Of a DNA stretch of 64,000 nt, positions 53,795 through 64,000 are shown piece by piece. Location: positions 150,518,762-150,582,761 of the forward strand of contig NC_135718.1 of the NCBI RefSeq assembly GCF_964656455.1. The letters are read 5' to 3'. A model generated the notes under the pieces. The model was given only the letters and a program-made list of their open reading frames with translations, ran no database searches and was not told the origin of the DNA. How positions within the stretch are numbered: position 1 is the first letter of the stretch; every line of letters begins with the position of its first letter. The position numbers and the translations under genes are program-made. Source of the stretch: Halichoerus grypus (taxonomy: Eukaryota; Chordata; Mammalia; Carnivora; Phocidae).

Positions 53795-54006
53795 AAGATT
53801 TTACTTATTCATTTGAGAGAGAGAGTGAGAGAGCATGCGTGAGCAGGGGAAGGGGCAGAGGGAGAGGGAGAGAAAGAATCTCAAGCAGACTCCACGCTGA
53901 GCACGGAGCCCCACGCAGGGTGGGGCTGGATCCCTGGACCCCAAGATCATGGCATGAGCCAAAACCGAGAGTCAGATGCTCAACCGAATGAGCCACCCAG
54001 GCGCCC
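53795..54006 (-). mobile_element. SINEC, antisense
   Basis: Complete antisense element ending GAGCCACCCAGGCGCCCC. Confidence 0.92.
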
Positions 54007-54007
54007 C

Positions 54008-54110
54008 ACTAATTTAATTTTTTTTAATTCCAATATAGTTAACATACAGTGTTATATTACTTTCAGGTGTACAATATAGTGATTCAACACTTCTATACAT
54101 CACCCAATCT
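54008..54110 (-). mobile_element. L1 3' terminal fragment, antisense
   Basis: 'CAATATAGTTAACATACAGTG' and 'TTTCAGGTGTACAATATAGTG' are the antisense of a carnivore L1 3' end. Confidence 0.8.
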
Positions 54111-54404
54111 GCTTTTACACTTTCTCTGCCAAATCAGAAACAGAGAAGAAGGGGACAGATCAGGTCTTTTCCCCCATCCACCTGAGATCCTCTGACTCTC
54201 ACTTACCAATGGGATGCAGTTGCCTAAGTTACCCAGTTTCTAACTAGGCTAGCTCCTACTCAGTCTATGCAGCCTATTCTTCTGTTTTCCCCCACCTTTC
54301 TAATGAATTGCTAACTAGCATTGAAAAGATTGTCTTTAATGAAGCAGACCTCTCCAAATTTCTTAAACAGCTATGCAGAGATTATAAAGAGAATCTAAGA
54401 TCCT

Positions 54405-54720
54405 AGATCAGAGATCTGCAAGCTTTCTCTGTAACAGCCAAATAGTAAATACATTAGGCTTTGCAGGCCTGATGGTCTCTGTTGAAATGATTCAAGCCAA
54501 CCACTACAGCTTGAAAACAGTCCTGAACAATAAGCCAGTAAGTGGGGCTCTATTCTAATAAAACTTTATTTGTGGACATTGAAGTGTGAATTTCATATAA
54601 TTTTTATGTGTTATAAAATATTCTTTTTCTTCTTTTTAAATTTTAATGTAAAAACCATTCTTAGCTCATAGGCTCTGCAAAAAGAGGCAGCAGGCCAGAT
54701 CTGGCTCACCGGCCATAAAT
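54405..54720 (+). mobile_element. hAT-type DNA transposon
   Basis: 'TTAGGCTTTGCAGGCCTGATGG', 'AATAAAACTTTATTTGTGGAC' and 'AGCAGGCCAGATCTGGCTCACC' match the same family as 42080-42290 in the other orientation. An AT-rich insertion lies at about 54590-54660. Confidence 0.7.
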
Positions 54721-55639
54721 GATTACATTACCTAAGTGTGCTACAAAGTGTAAGTTGTATAATAGTAAATGGTAATAGATCAAAGAAGAAAGACATGGTC
54801 CTGGGCCAAAAGAGCCAAAAGCTTCCTGGGGAAAATGGGATTTGGTTGGGCCTTAAGGGAATAATAAAATTTAGGCAAATGATGGAAGGAAACGGGAAGA
54901 AGGAAAAAAAGATGTATCCATCTGTCTTCTGGGTGTTAACAAGAGGAAAATGATGAAATAAGGTTGTGGTTGATGACAGGGAAGCTGCAGGAGACGTGTG
55001 AGGGCCTTGAACATCAGAACAAGGAATATAAACCTGACCTCGCACAAACAGCGTGTTTAGATTATTCTTGCAGAGGAAACAGGACTAATTTGGCAAGGGA
55101 AAGATTAGGAGCCAGGAGAACAAGATGGAGATGTTGCTGTTGTGCAAAGTATAAGACTCTGGGTGAGTGTAGGGAAAGTAACAGAAGAGAAGGGAAGTGT
55201 TTGAGCCAGAACCCGGGATGGGGGGGGGGGGCGGCGCACAGGAAAAAGCAGGCTGAGTGAGACTGGAGATTGGGCTCCATGGACACCTGAGTGAGGTCAG
55301 TGACATGTCAAATGCAAACATAGCAGGTGGGAACCGAAGCCAGCACTGGTTCGGAAGTCAGAATGGAGTCAGGAATCAGACTAGAAGACTAAGTATCCCG
55401 TCAGAGAATCAGGATAGCAAAGGATCAGGATCCTCTCTGAAAGACAGCGACCACAGAGGGAAACAAGAATGTATCCAGGCGACCCCACGGAACCTGCGCT
55501 GCTAGAACAGGCCTGGCACAAAGTAGATTCCATTAAATATTTGCTAAATGAATGAGTGCATTCCCAAATAATAACATATGAGCCACGTGGGAAGGGCATG
55601 AGCTTGGAATCAGACCTTAATGCATATCCTAGCCTATTT
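54721..55639. other. Intergenic, G/A-rich, no gene seen
   Basis: Contains a piece like the unidentified old repeat at about 54990-55140 and a G-run near 55220. Small frames are unsupported. Confidence 0.35.
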
Positions 55640-56350
55640 ACTCATTCCATAAACATGTACTAAATGTGCCCGGTGTATGTAAACCTTAAGGATCTAAAAG
55701 TGACAGAGGCGGCTCTTGGCTTCAACAATTCACAGTTGATTGACAAGAGTCAGAAAGAAACAGACAATTGCTCTGCAACGTGGTAAGTGTTGTGACAGAT
55801 GTGTGTGCTGAGGCGTAGCTCTGACCCCCAGGCTCCCAGGGCGATCTTCTGTGCTCAGGCCTGCAGGGCCAGGTGGATCAGGAGGACCGGGGAGGAGGGG
55901 TGTGGTGATTTGGAAGTGGAGGTGTATATGGCAACTCCAACCGGATGGAATAACAAGGGCTGACGCTCAGAGGTGAGTGAGCATCGCGTGTTCAGGGATT
56001 TCTAAATGTTTAAGCACATCTAGAGCCAAAATGTGATGTGTTGGATCAGGGGAGGGAAGTGGGGTTGGAGTAGATGAGGCCAGAGCGATAGATCAGGGCC
56101 AGATCACAAAGGATTGTGTGTGACATGCTAAAGAGATTGGATTTTATCCTGAAGGTGATGGGAAGCAAATGAAGAATTTTAAGCAGGAAAGAGACATGAT
56201 CAAATTTGCATTTTAGAAATAGCAACAGCATGGAGGATGGGCTGGAAGGAGATGAGGCTGGGTGTAGGGAGAATAATTTAATAGGTTACTGCAGTAATAA
56301 GTGGGAAATGGAGGACGGCCTGAATTTAGCTAAGAGGCTGGGAGATGGCA
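55640..56350 (+). mobile_element. Ancient interspersed repeat, third copy
   Basis: 'GGCCAGATCACAAAGGATTG', 'GATTGGATTTTATCCTGAAGG', 'ATTTTAAGCAGGAAAGAGACATG' follow the same order as the unidentified family at 31720 and 34500. Confidence 0.45.
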
Positions 56351-56489
56351 TGACAGGCTTGACATCTGATCATTTTTAGGGAGCAAGGGAGAGAAAGAAG
56401 GCTAGGGGACTCCCCAGCTTCTGGCTTGGCATCTGGGAGCAGGTGGCAATGGAGAGGAAGGAAAGGAAGAGGGTAAGAGAATGAATATG

Positions 56490-56665
56490 TATCGACTTCC
56501 TTCCATGTTCCAAACACTGTCTAAGTAACTTTACATATATTACTTTATGTAATCTTCACAACAAACCTGGCTAATGGGTGTTATTAACCCCCTTTTCCAG
56601 ATAAGAAAACTGAAGTTCAGAGAGTTTAACTCACTAGGCCATAACCAACACAGATGTTTTTCAGA
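56490..56665 (+). mobile_element. MIR
   Basis: 'CATGTTCCAAACACTGTCTAAG', 'ATTACTTTATGTAATCTTCAC' and 'CTTTTCCAGATAAGAAAACTG' in MIR order. Confidence 0.75.
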
Positions 56666-56808
56666 CGCTGGGACAGGCATGTGGGAAGAGGCTAAGGACA
56701 CCAGTTAACTCTGAAAGCCTGCTCACTGTGGAAGTCAGGGGCATACCCCAGCAGCTCCCAGCCTCAGTCTTGCTCTGTGGGAGAGACTCTAAGACTGGGA
56801 TCACTTCT

Positions 56809-56925
56809 TTTTCTTTTTTTAAGTTTTATTTATTTAAGTAATCTCTACACCCCACATGGGACTCAAACTCATGACCTCAAGATCAAGACTCACACATTCT
56901 TTCGACTGAGCCAGCCCGGCACCCC
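56809..56925 (-). mobile_element. SINEC (short type), antisense
   Basis: Antisense short element; 18-bp duplications at 56791-56808 and 56926-56943 with two mismatches. Confidence 0.9.
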
Positions 56926-57354
56926 AAGGCTGGGAGCACTTCTGTACTTATTCTGTGCTCAGAGAGGCATGTCCCAAAGGCACCTACAAGAAGAACAAGG
57001 CTCAGGGCGATCCCTGGGCCCCAGAAGAAGGGACAGCACTGGGCCAGAGCATCTCTCCACCAAACTGAACTCCCCTCTCAGCATGTCCTACGGATCTGGG
57101 AGGAGGAAGTCAGCTTCCCTTCCCTTGTCTGGGATTGGCCCAGCCTGGTGATACCAGACTCTCACGGAGCTGGGTCTCAGTGACGTCAAATAGTTAGGGA
57201 AGGAGCAACAAAAGTAATTCAGCTAACGACAGCCTGAGTCAGAATTTAAATCTAAGTCTGTATGACTCCAAAACTCACGCACTTTCCACTTTCTCATGCT
57301 GGGATAGTCACCAAGTTAGGTAATACAGAAGTTAGTGGGGGTTGACAGTGGTTC

Positions 57355-58800
57355 ATTTTATTTTATTTTTCAGTATTATTAAGATATACTTGACATATAA
57401 CATCATATAAGTTTGAGGTATAGAACATAATGATTTGACATATGTATATATTGTGAAATGATTCACCTGATATAGCCCTAAATTTTTTTCCCTGGTAATG
57501 AGAATTTTTAAGATCTACTCTCATAGCTGCCTTCAAATATACAATATTGTTAACTAGAGTCATCATGCTCTACATTACATCCTCAGAATTTTTTTATCTT
57601 TTAACTAGGAGTTTATACCTTTTGACCACTTTTTAAAAAATATTTTATTTATTTATTTGAGAGAGAGAGAGAGCACGAGTGAGAGAGCACAAGCAGGGGG
57701 AGTGGCAGTGGGAGAGGGAGAAGCAGGCTCCCCGCTGAGCAGGAAGCCCCCCCGACACGGGGCTCGATCCCGGGACCCTGGCATCATGACTTGAGACGAA
57801 TGAACGAAGGCAGACGCTTAACCAACTGAGCCACCCAGGCGCCCCTCCTTTTGACCACTTTCACCCAATTCCCCCACATCCCCCACCATCCACCTCTGGC
57901 AACCAAAAATCTGATCTCTGTTTCTATGAGTTTGTCTTAGATTCCACATATAAGTGAGATCACACAGTATTTGTCTTTCTCTGTCTGACTTATTTCACTC
58001 AGCATAAAGCCCTCAAGGTCCATCCATGTTGTCACAAATGGCAAGATTTCCTTCTTTTTATGGCTGAATAGTATTCCACTGTGTGTGTGTGTGTGAGTGT
58101 GTGTGTATTCGCATCTTTATGCATCTATCCCTTGATGGACACCCAGGTTGTTTTCATTTCTTAGCTGTTGTAAATAATGCGACAATGAACACAGGGATTC
58201 ACATATCTGTTCAGGACAGAGATTTTATTTCCTTTGGATATACACCCAGAAATGGAATTGCTGGATCAGATGGTAGTTCTATTTTTAATTTTTTGAGGAA
58301 CTTCCATACTGTTTTCCATGGTGGCTGTGAATTTACATTCCCACGCACAAGGGTTCCCTTTCTTCACATTCTCGCCACCGTTTGTTATCCCTTGTCTTTT
58401 TGATGATCGCCCTTCTAACTGGTGTGAGGTGGTATCTCACTGGGGTTTTGATTTGCATTGCCCTGATGATCAGTGATGCTGAGCACATTTTCATGTGCCT
58501 GTTGGCCATTTAAACATCTTCTTTGGAAAAATGACTATTCAGGTCCTTCGTTCATTTTTAATTGGATTATTGGTGGGGGCTGTTTGTTTTTGGTTTTGCT
58601 TTTTGCTATTGAGTTTCTTATATAGTTTTGATATTAACCCCTTACTGGATGGGTCCTTTGCAAATGCTTTCTCCCATTCTGTAGGTTACCTTTTCATTTT
58701 GTTGATGGTTTCCTTTGCTGTGCAGTTTGAGGCAGTCCTACTAGTGTATTTTTTAGTTCATTGCTTGTCCTTAGATATCGTAGAGCACCATTTTAAGACC
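57355..58800 (-). mobile_element. L1MA-type LINE 3' region, antisense
   Basis: About 1.2 kb of antisense L1 ('TATACTTGACATATAACATC', 'ACTTATTTCACTCAGCATAA', 'CTGGATCAGATGGTAGTTC', 'TCTTCTTTGGAAAAATGAC'). It holds a (TG)n at 58079-58104 and a nested SINE. The plus-strand frames at 58083-58806 are antisense noise. Confidence 0.93.
57633..57846 (-). mobile_element. SINEC, antisense, nested in L1
   Basis: Complete element with perfect 15-bp duplications at 57618-57632 and 57847-57861 (CCTTTTGACCACTTT). Confidence 0.95.
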
Positions 58801-58859
58801 TACTGAATTTGAGATGCCTATGTGACGTCCAAGTGAAGTCCGCTAATAAACTGGTGGGT

Positions 58860-59795
58860 GTATGCAGAACACCGTCCTCCTGTCATCTCTCTGCCAGGGG
58901 ATGGTACCCGCATCCACTTAATCACTCATGCTAGAAACCTGGAGTCATGTTTGACTCTTCCTCCTCTTCCTCAGCACACGCTAGTAGCCACCAAGTTCCA
59001 AAGACAGCACCTCCCATGTATTTCTCAAAACCCTCTCTTCCTCCGCAGCTTCCTACTGGGCTAGCTCAGGCATGATCTTCTCCCAACTACATTATGGCAA
59101 CAGCTTCCTTCCTGGTCCCGTTGCCTTGGTCCTGCGCCATCAAATCCGTCTTCCAAACAGCCGGCAACGTAAGGTATTTAGAATAAGATAGATCTATCCA
59201 GAATAGGTCTGCCCATGTCCTTTCTCCACTTCCTCTTCAGAAGCTTCCTGATGGATGCAAGCTACTTAGTCTGGGAGACAGGGGGTCCCCCGTGAACTGG
59301 CCCTGCGCACACCTCGGCCTCCTAGACCACCTCTCCAGAATCCTCCCCTCCCACTCCCAATCTGAAGTGCTGGGCTCCAGCAGGAGAGGCTTGTTTGTGG
59401 CTCGACAACACACACACCTTTTTGTATCTGGCTTCTGGAACTTTCTCAGGTTGCACTCTCTGCATTCTGAACTGCATTTTGTTTTCACCTAACTCCTCAT
59501 TATCTTTTCAAAATCAACCCAGTTCTCACTCCTCCAGGAAGCCTTTCCTGCCTCTTCCTCAACACCTTTTTGCCAAAGCGGATTAGGTGCCCCTCCTCTG
59601 TGGTCCCATATGCTCTGTGCACAGCACCGTCATTGATCTGATTATGTTTCTTTATGTCTGTGCAAAGGTCTGTCTTCCTCACTAGCACATTTAAGTTCCA
59701 TAAGGCCAGAAAAGCATCTTATTCATCTTTTCACCCCTCCTGTCTACCACATAGTAGGTTGTCAGTCAATATTTGTTGATTAAATGAATGAGTAC
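58860..59795 (+). mobile_element. LINE L2 3' end
   Basis: Well preserved: 'CTGGAGTCATGTTTGACTC', 'CACTCCTCCAGGAAGCC', and the terminal 'CACATAGTAGGTTGTCAGTC' plus TTGATTAAATGAATGAG. Confidence 0.88.
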
Positions 59796-61436
59796 ACATT
59801 CTCACAGTCACACTCAGGCGAGCATACCAACAGATGCACACACAGAGATGTGCTCAGCATCTCCCAAGAACCAGATCTAAGCACCTGTGCTCTCTGGAAC
59901 CCCACTTATTGCAAAATGTAATAGTTTATACAATTCATTCTGGGGACCTAAGCAAGGCTCTGTCTCTTCCCTGTCTCTGTGTTTTTATGACTCCAACCTG
60001 CACGTGGGTTTTAAACTCATATTTAGGGCAACGTTAATTATAATTGAACTCTTAATGGAAGAAAAAGACAGGACCAAAAAAAAGGAAAATGCTTATTTCT
60101 AGTGGGAGAGGACTGTACAGTGCAGAAACAGCAAACACCCGGGGAGATCTGTAGTGAGAAGGACCTTTCAAATTAGAAGACTCAGCTTTGGACTTTATTC
60201 CAGTGCGTGTATGATAACAGATTTATCCAACATAGATGTAACCAACATATTGTCCATCCCCAAAACATCCAAATAGCTTTTGAGATACTTTTTCTGTTCA
60301 TAGATATTGGGAGAATACACACACACACACACACACACTCACACTCACCCCTGCAAAAATATTCTGCAGTGCCAATGAAGCACTTAGACAACCCTGGTGA
60401 AGACTCCTACTTGCGATTCTTAAACCTATTCATTAGAAGTCCATCTTGGCTCCAGGCAGGACCGAGAGCATAATTTGTGGCACCCACTGAAAAATGAAAA
60501 TGCAGATTCCCTTGTTCAAAAACCGTTGAGAATTTCAAGACAGCAATGGCAGAGCATGAAACCAAACCCGAGACCCCTCAAGGTCAGGGTCCTGTGTACC
60601 TGCACAGGTCACGTGCCCACGAAGCCAGCTCGGTGCAAGAGTCCTCAAATCAATCCTAACTACTACCTCTAATTTGTTAAGAGGCCACTCTGACGTAATT
60701 CTCAGCCCCCCCTAGTTAGGAAGTGTAGATCTCACTAGCTCTTCGCATAAGCTCTTAATTAGACCCTGGTCTCTTTCCAAGAACCTTCCTTTTGGGAGCC
60801 TTGTGCAATTGGTATGCCTATTCTTTTACTATTGTCAAACTGCACGTGAAAAACCTTGCTCTGTCTCTCCCTCTCTCTTCCCAGCTTATCCAAGATCCAG
60901 GTTCAAAGGAGGCCTACAGATCTAGCCTAAAGCTCAGTAGTAGGGAAGATCTCCATGGGTCTGATAAGCAGCAGCTTCTAGTGAGTCATGAGGTCCCCCA
61001 GGTGCCAGCAACCTACACCATGGGCATGCTGGGAAAACCTCCCACCTGGGCCTTTGCCCTGGGTCCAGAGTCTGTGCCTTATCTAGGTAGTCGCTGAGAA
61101 CAACTGGAGGCCACACACAGCAGAAGTTCCTTGTTTTCCAGGTACAGAGGGCCATAATCCCTAACTGCAAACACTGGCAGGTCCTGAGACCAAGGGGAAA
61201 GCAGGGGCAGAGTGGAAGTCTGGGGAGAGGCAGCCCACACCAGATTCTGTGGCCTGCAGGTGACAGGCCTAAGAGTAGCAGGTAGGAAATCTTTTGGGGG
61301 CCAGAGACTAAAAGCAATAAAGTACAGACAATGCAGAGGGTCAGGCCCAGGGCAGGTTTGGGAAGAGGTTCTAAAGAAGCGGGAGAAGAGCATCAAGGGT
61401 GGCCTCCAGCTAACCGCTAACCCTTCCCACATCCAG
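59796..61436. other. Upstream flank of NR1I3
   Basis: Contains a (CA)n at about 60318-60340, nuclear-receptor half-sites TCAAGGTCA at 60578-60586 and AGGTCA at 60606-60611, and a strong pyrimidine-AG acceptor-like site near 60884. A non-coding first exon of NR1I3 probably lies here or in the next kb, but I cannot place it. Confidence 0.4.
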
Positions 61437-61469
61437 GGGCCTACAACGGCCATTGCAACATCTGAAGCC

Positions 61470-61576
61470 ATGGCCAGTGGGGAGGATGGGCCGAGGAGCT
61501 GTATGGTATGTGGGGACCGAGCCACCGGTTATCACTTCCACGCCCTGACTTGTGAGGGCTGCAAGGGCTTCTTCAG
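61470..61576 (+). CDS. NR1I3: NR1I3 first coding exon (zinc finger 1)
   Basis: Encodes residues 1-35 and two bases of Arg36. A CACATCCAG acceptor precedes at 61436; donor GTAAGA at 61577. Confidence 0.96.
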
Positions 61577-64000
61577 GTAAGAGCCTCCTCCCCAGGAGAA
61601 ACAACCTCCCAAACTGCCCACCAGGCAGTCTTTGAGCTGTGGCACATGGCCGAGCTCATCCAGCTGTGTTACTCCTGCCTCTCGGAGCCTAACTGCCCTG
61701 TGGCTAGCATGCTACATCTTGCCAACCTCAACATCTCATAAATAGGTGCGTGAATAGAATAATAAGGGGAAGGCTGTGTCTGTCCTGTGGTCACAACCCC
61801 TGAGTCAAGGGCACTTCTTCTGTACTCACTACCTGCAAAGCACCAAGCCAGTGACCTTGTGCGCCTATGCTCCAGATGTGTTGTGCCCTACCCACCCTTA
61901 GGGACCCTTGGGCACAGCTCAGGTTAGCCCACGTCCCCACACATCCTTGTAGATCATGTCGTCTCAGCCCCTCACATAGCCACCTGTTCACTGCCATCCG
62001 CGACCACCCTCCCAGACGTCTCCATCTCTCACAGACGAACAGTCAGCAAAAACACTGGTCTCACCTGCCCCTTTGCTGGAAGCTGTAAGGTCAACAAGGC
62101 CCAGAGGCGCCACTGCCCAGCCTGCAGGTTGCAGAAGTGCCTAGATGCTGGCATGAAGAAGGAAAGTGAGTTGGCCCCCTACCAACACGAGAACCCACTG
62201 ACTAGGTCTCTCTGCTTTACCCTCGTTCCCAAAGCATATTCTCCACGCAAGAGGAGTAAGCTTTTGGAAACAAGTCAGATGATGTTTCTATTCTGCTCAA
62301 AACCCCAGTGGCTCCCCACCTCTCTTACAGTCTGAGATCTCGTGGTCTAGCTCCCCCATAGAGCCCCCCAGATTTCCTCTCCTACTCTTCCTGCCTTGCT
62401 CCATCACTCACAGCCACACTGACTTCAGTGACACCCTCAAGCACACCAGCACACCTTGCTGGGGACTTCTGCACTTGCCAGTCCCTCCACCCAGATTGCT
62501 CTTCCCCTAGATAACCACATGGCTTGAATCTCTGTCTCTCACATAAGGTGCATGTCACTTAGTAGGTACTTGATAACTGTTGAATGAATCATTGCACGCC
62601 GTTATTGTGTGCCACATAATTAGGCTATGCTCCCAACAGACCATGTCACCGGAACTCACAGAAGTCAATGTGCCGGAGCTCACTCAGATACAAAGTTACT
62701 GTGTCCATGTTCAGACTCTTCCATCTGACTCCCAAGCCCTTGCTTTCCCGTGATAGCACACTACTTTTCAATATGGAGCAGCGGAAACTGTAGAAGTCAA
62801 AAAATCTTGGCTTGCATCACTTTAGTGTTTTGTGACCTTGGACCTGCCACTAGAATGCCAGCCCGCTTATGTATCTGAAAAATCTGGATAATAACATCTG
62901 CCTTGACTACCCTCTACCCATAGGGTTGTTTCATCCAGCGAGATTTAACCTCAGAGCCCTTGACGTTATAGGGCTATGTAAACAGAAGGTGATGCTTTAG
63001 GAACCAAGAGCCCTCCCTCTTCAGTGGTTTCCCAGAAACCAGACATCTCCTTTCACTGCGACCGCTTTACTCTCTACCCCTCCTTTCCCCCGGTTGGTGC
63101 CTTGTTGGTGCCTTGTTTTCCGCGGTGGGGCCTCCCGGGCTGGGGAGGGTGGACAGGGATCGCCTACCCCCTGGGGCCTCTAGGACTTCAGCCGCGCCCA
63201 AGGAGGCCGCAGGAATGCTGCTCCCTCCCCACATCCTTCATCGCTCACGGTACCCAAAGGCTCCCAGACAGGGGGCTGGCAGAGAGAGGTGCTCCCCGCG
63301 GGTCTCAATGGCGCTGGCCTTCATCTTCCCTGGGCGCAGTGATCCTGTCGGCAGAAGCCCTGGCCCAGCGGCGGGCGAAGCAGGCCCAGCGGCGGGCACA
63401 GTGGGCAGCTGTGCAGCTGAGCAAGGGGCAGCAAGAGTTAGTCCAGACACTCCTGGGGGCCCACGCCCGCCACGTGGGCACCATGTTTGACCAGTTCGTG
63501 CAGTTCAGGGTGAGACTTTATATGGACTTTGGTCTGAAAGGGGACCAACGGGGCGCCTGAGGAGGCTGACCCGAGGGAGGGGGCGGGTGTGCCATGCCCC
63601 AGGACGGAGGACGAGACTTCCCCAGAACCCCACCGTCGACAGGCTCCTCGGCCCAGAACTCTTCCAGGAGAGGGCTGGAGAGATCCCTGGGGCCAGGGCC
63701 ACTCACTCGGGCTCTGATCTCTGCAGCCGCCGGCTCATCTGTTCATCCACCGCCAGCGCCTGCCCATCCCAGTCCCCCCACTGCCTCTGCTCGAGCACTT
63801 CGCAGAGGTCAACACTTTCATGGTACAGCAAGTCATCAAGTTCACCAAGGATCTGCCCCTCTTCCGGTATGTGACCTCCCCTTACCTTTCAGGAGGAAAA
63901 CCCTCCAATAAATTATAACCACGCACACACACACACACACACCAAAAACAGTCACTGACCCTCTAAACCCATCTTGCAGCCTTTCCAAGCACCAGGTCTT
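61470..64000 (+). CDS. NR1I3: NR1I3, constitutive androstane receptor CAR (5' part)
   Basis: NR1I3 is a liver-enriched nuclear receptor that pairs with RXR and induces drug-metabolising genes. The coding part here is join(61470-61576, 62035-62165, 63340-63509, 63727-63866, 63996-64000), cut by the window end at about residue 184. Residues 11-71 form the DNA-binding domain: Cys11, 14, 28, 31 (finger 1, P-box CEGCKG) and Cys47, 53, 63, 66 (finger 2), with [11 protein letters not shown] after it. Thr38, the known regulatory phosphosite, is present. A hinge follows, then the start of the ligand-binding domain with Phe161 and Asn165, pocket residues in human CAR. The first exon reads [11 protein letters not shown] where human has MASREDELRNC. 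Start context is strong (G at -3 and +4). Confidence 0.97.
62035..62165 (+). CDS. NR1I3: NR1I3 second coding exon (zinc finger 2)
   Basis: 131 nt encoding residues 36-79 with the second zinc finger and the C-terminal extension. Acceptor TCACAG, donor GTGAGT. Confidence 0.97.
62190..62600 (+). mobile_element. LINE L2 3' end in NR1I3 intron
   Basis: 'GTGGCTCCCCACCTCTCTTAC', 'CTACTCTTCCTGCCTTGCTCC' and a 3' end 'TACTTGATAACTGTTGAATG'. Lies between the second and third coding exons. Confidence 0.8.
62770..62945 (+). mobile_element. MIR in NR1I3 intron
   Basis: 'TTTTGTGACCTTGGACCTGCC', 'TGAAAAATCTGGATAATAAC' and 'CATAGGGTTGTTTCATCC' match MIR order. Confidence 0.65.
63340..63509 (+). CDS. NR1I3: NR1I3 third coding exon (hinge and LBD start)
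   Basis: 170 nt encoding residues 80-136, [20 protein letters not shown] to DQFVQFR. Acceptor GGGCGCAG, donor GTGAGA. The larger open frame at 63024-63560 is this exon plus flanking intron. Confidence 0.96.
63727..63866 (+). CDS. NR1I3: NR1I3 fourth coding exon (LBD)
   Basis: 140 nt encoding residues 137-183 ([10 protein letters not shown] to KDLPLFR), including Phe161 and Asn165. Acceptor CTCTGCAG, donor GTATGT. Confidence 0.96.
63996..64000 (+). CDS. NR1I3: NR1I3 fifth coding exon (first 5 nt only)
   Basis: Using the AG at 63994-63995, CG from the previous exon plus GTCTT gives Arg-Ser-(Leu), as in human PVFRSL. A second AG at 63978-63979 would shift the frame. The exon continues past the window. 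Confidence 0.7.

Noticed and set aside
58083..58806. Two 100-codon plus-strand frames
   Set aside because: They are the antisense of an L1 3' region, interrupted between them.
63024..63560. 178-codon open frame on the plus strand
   Set aside because: It is NR1I3 exon 63340-63509 fused to flanking intron in frame. Splice sites and homology limit the coding part.

Overview
This is a mammalian nuclear window, and the repeats point to an arctoid carnivore (bear, seal or mustelid group). About 40 tRNA-derived SINEs of the carnivore SINEC type are scattered over both strands. They start with the GGGGCGCCTGGGTGGCTCAG head and have a CT-rich body and an AATAAAATCTT(A)n tail. The heads resemble neither the young dog type (GGGATCCCTGGGTGGCGCAG) nor the cat subfamily, so I favour Arctoidea; no exact species can be read from the sequence alone. 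Four genes could be rebuilt exon by exon by comparing translated exons with remembered human proteins. Their order, SDHC - MPZ - PCP4L1 - NR1I3, matches human 1q23.3 in reverse orientation.

Layout. (1) 1-7.14 kb: the 5' end of SDHC on the minus strand, with exon 1 (20 coding nt), exon 2 (57 nt) and a GC-rich promoter near 7.14-7.25 kb. (2) 7.2-11.6 kb: spacer between SDHC and the divergently oriented MPZ, with a SINE, an AT-rich inverted repeat and a solo LTR. (3) 11.65-16.70 kb: MPZ (myelin protein zero), complete on the plus strand in six exons. The 248-residue frame ends in TAG and is followed by the conserved 63-codon in-frame extension that makes L-MPZ by stop-codon readthrough. (4) 16.7-29.3 kb: intergenic, with an L1 tail, an ERV-L pol remnant, an LTR, composite SINEs and a 0.7 kb minisatellite. 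(5) 30.75-51.84 kb: PCP4L1 on the minus strand, three coding exons (68 aa) with a 20 kb first intron full of SINE, L1, L2, MIR and hAT insertions and a CpG-island TATA/CCAAT promoter. (6) 51.9-61.4 kb: intergenic, with SINEs, L1, MIR and L2. (7) 61.44 kb to the end: the first five coding exons of NR1I3 (CAR) on the plus strand, plus the first 5 nt of the next.

These genes do not form a pathway. SDHC is a mitochondrial complex II anchor, MPZ is the Schwann-cell myelin adhesin, PCP4L1 is a small IQ-motif protein and NR1I3 is a hepatic xenobiotic nuclear receptor. No unknown multi-gene system was found. The points most worth following up are the L-MPZ readthrough cassette, a SINE inserted 23 nt from the SDHC exon 2 acceptor, a minisatellite whose units carry consensus 5' splice sites, an unidentified exon-like block inside PCP4L1 intron 1, and a three-layer nested retroelement with intact target-site duplications.
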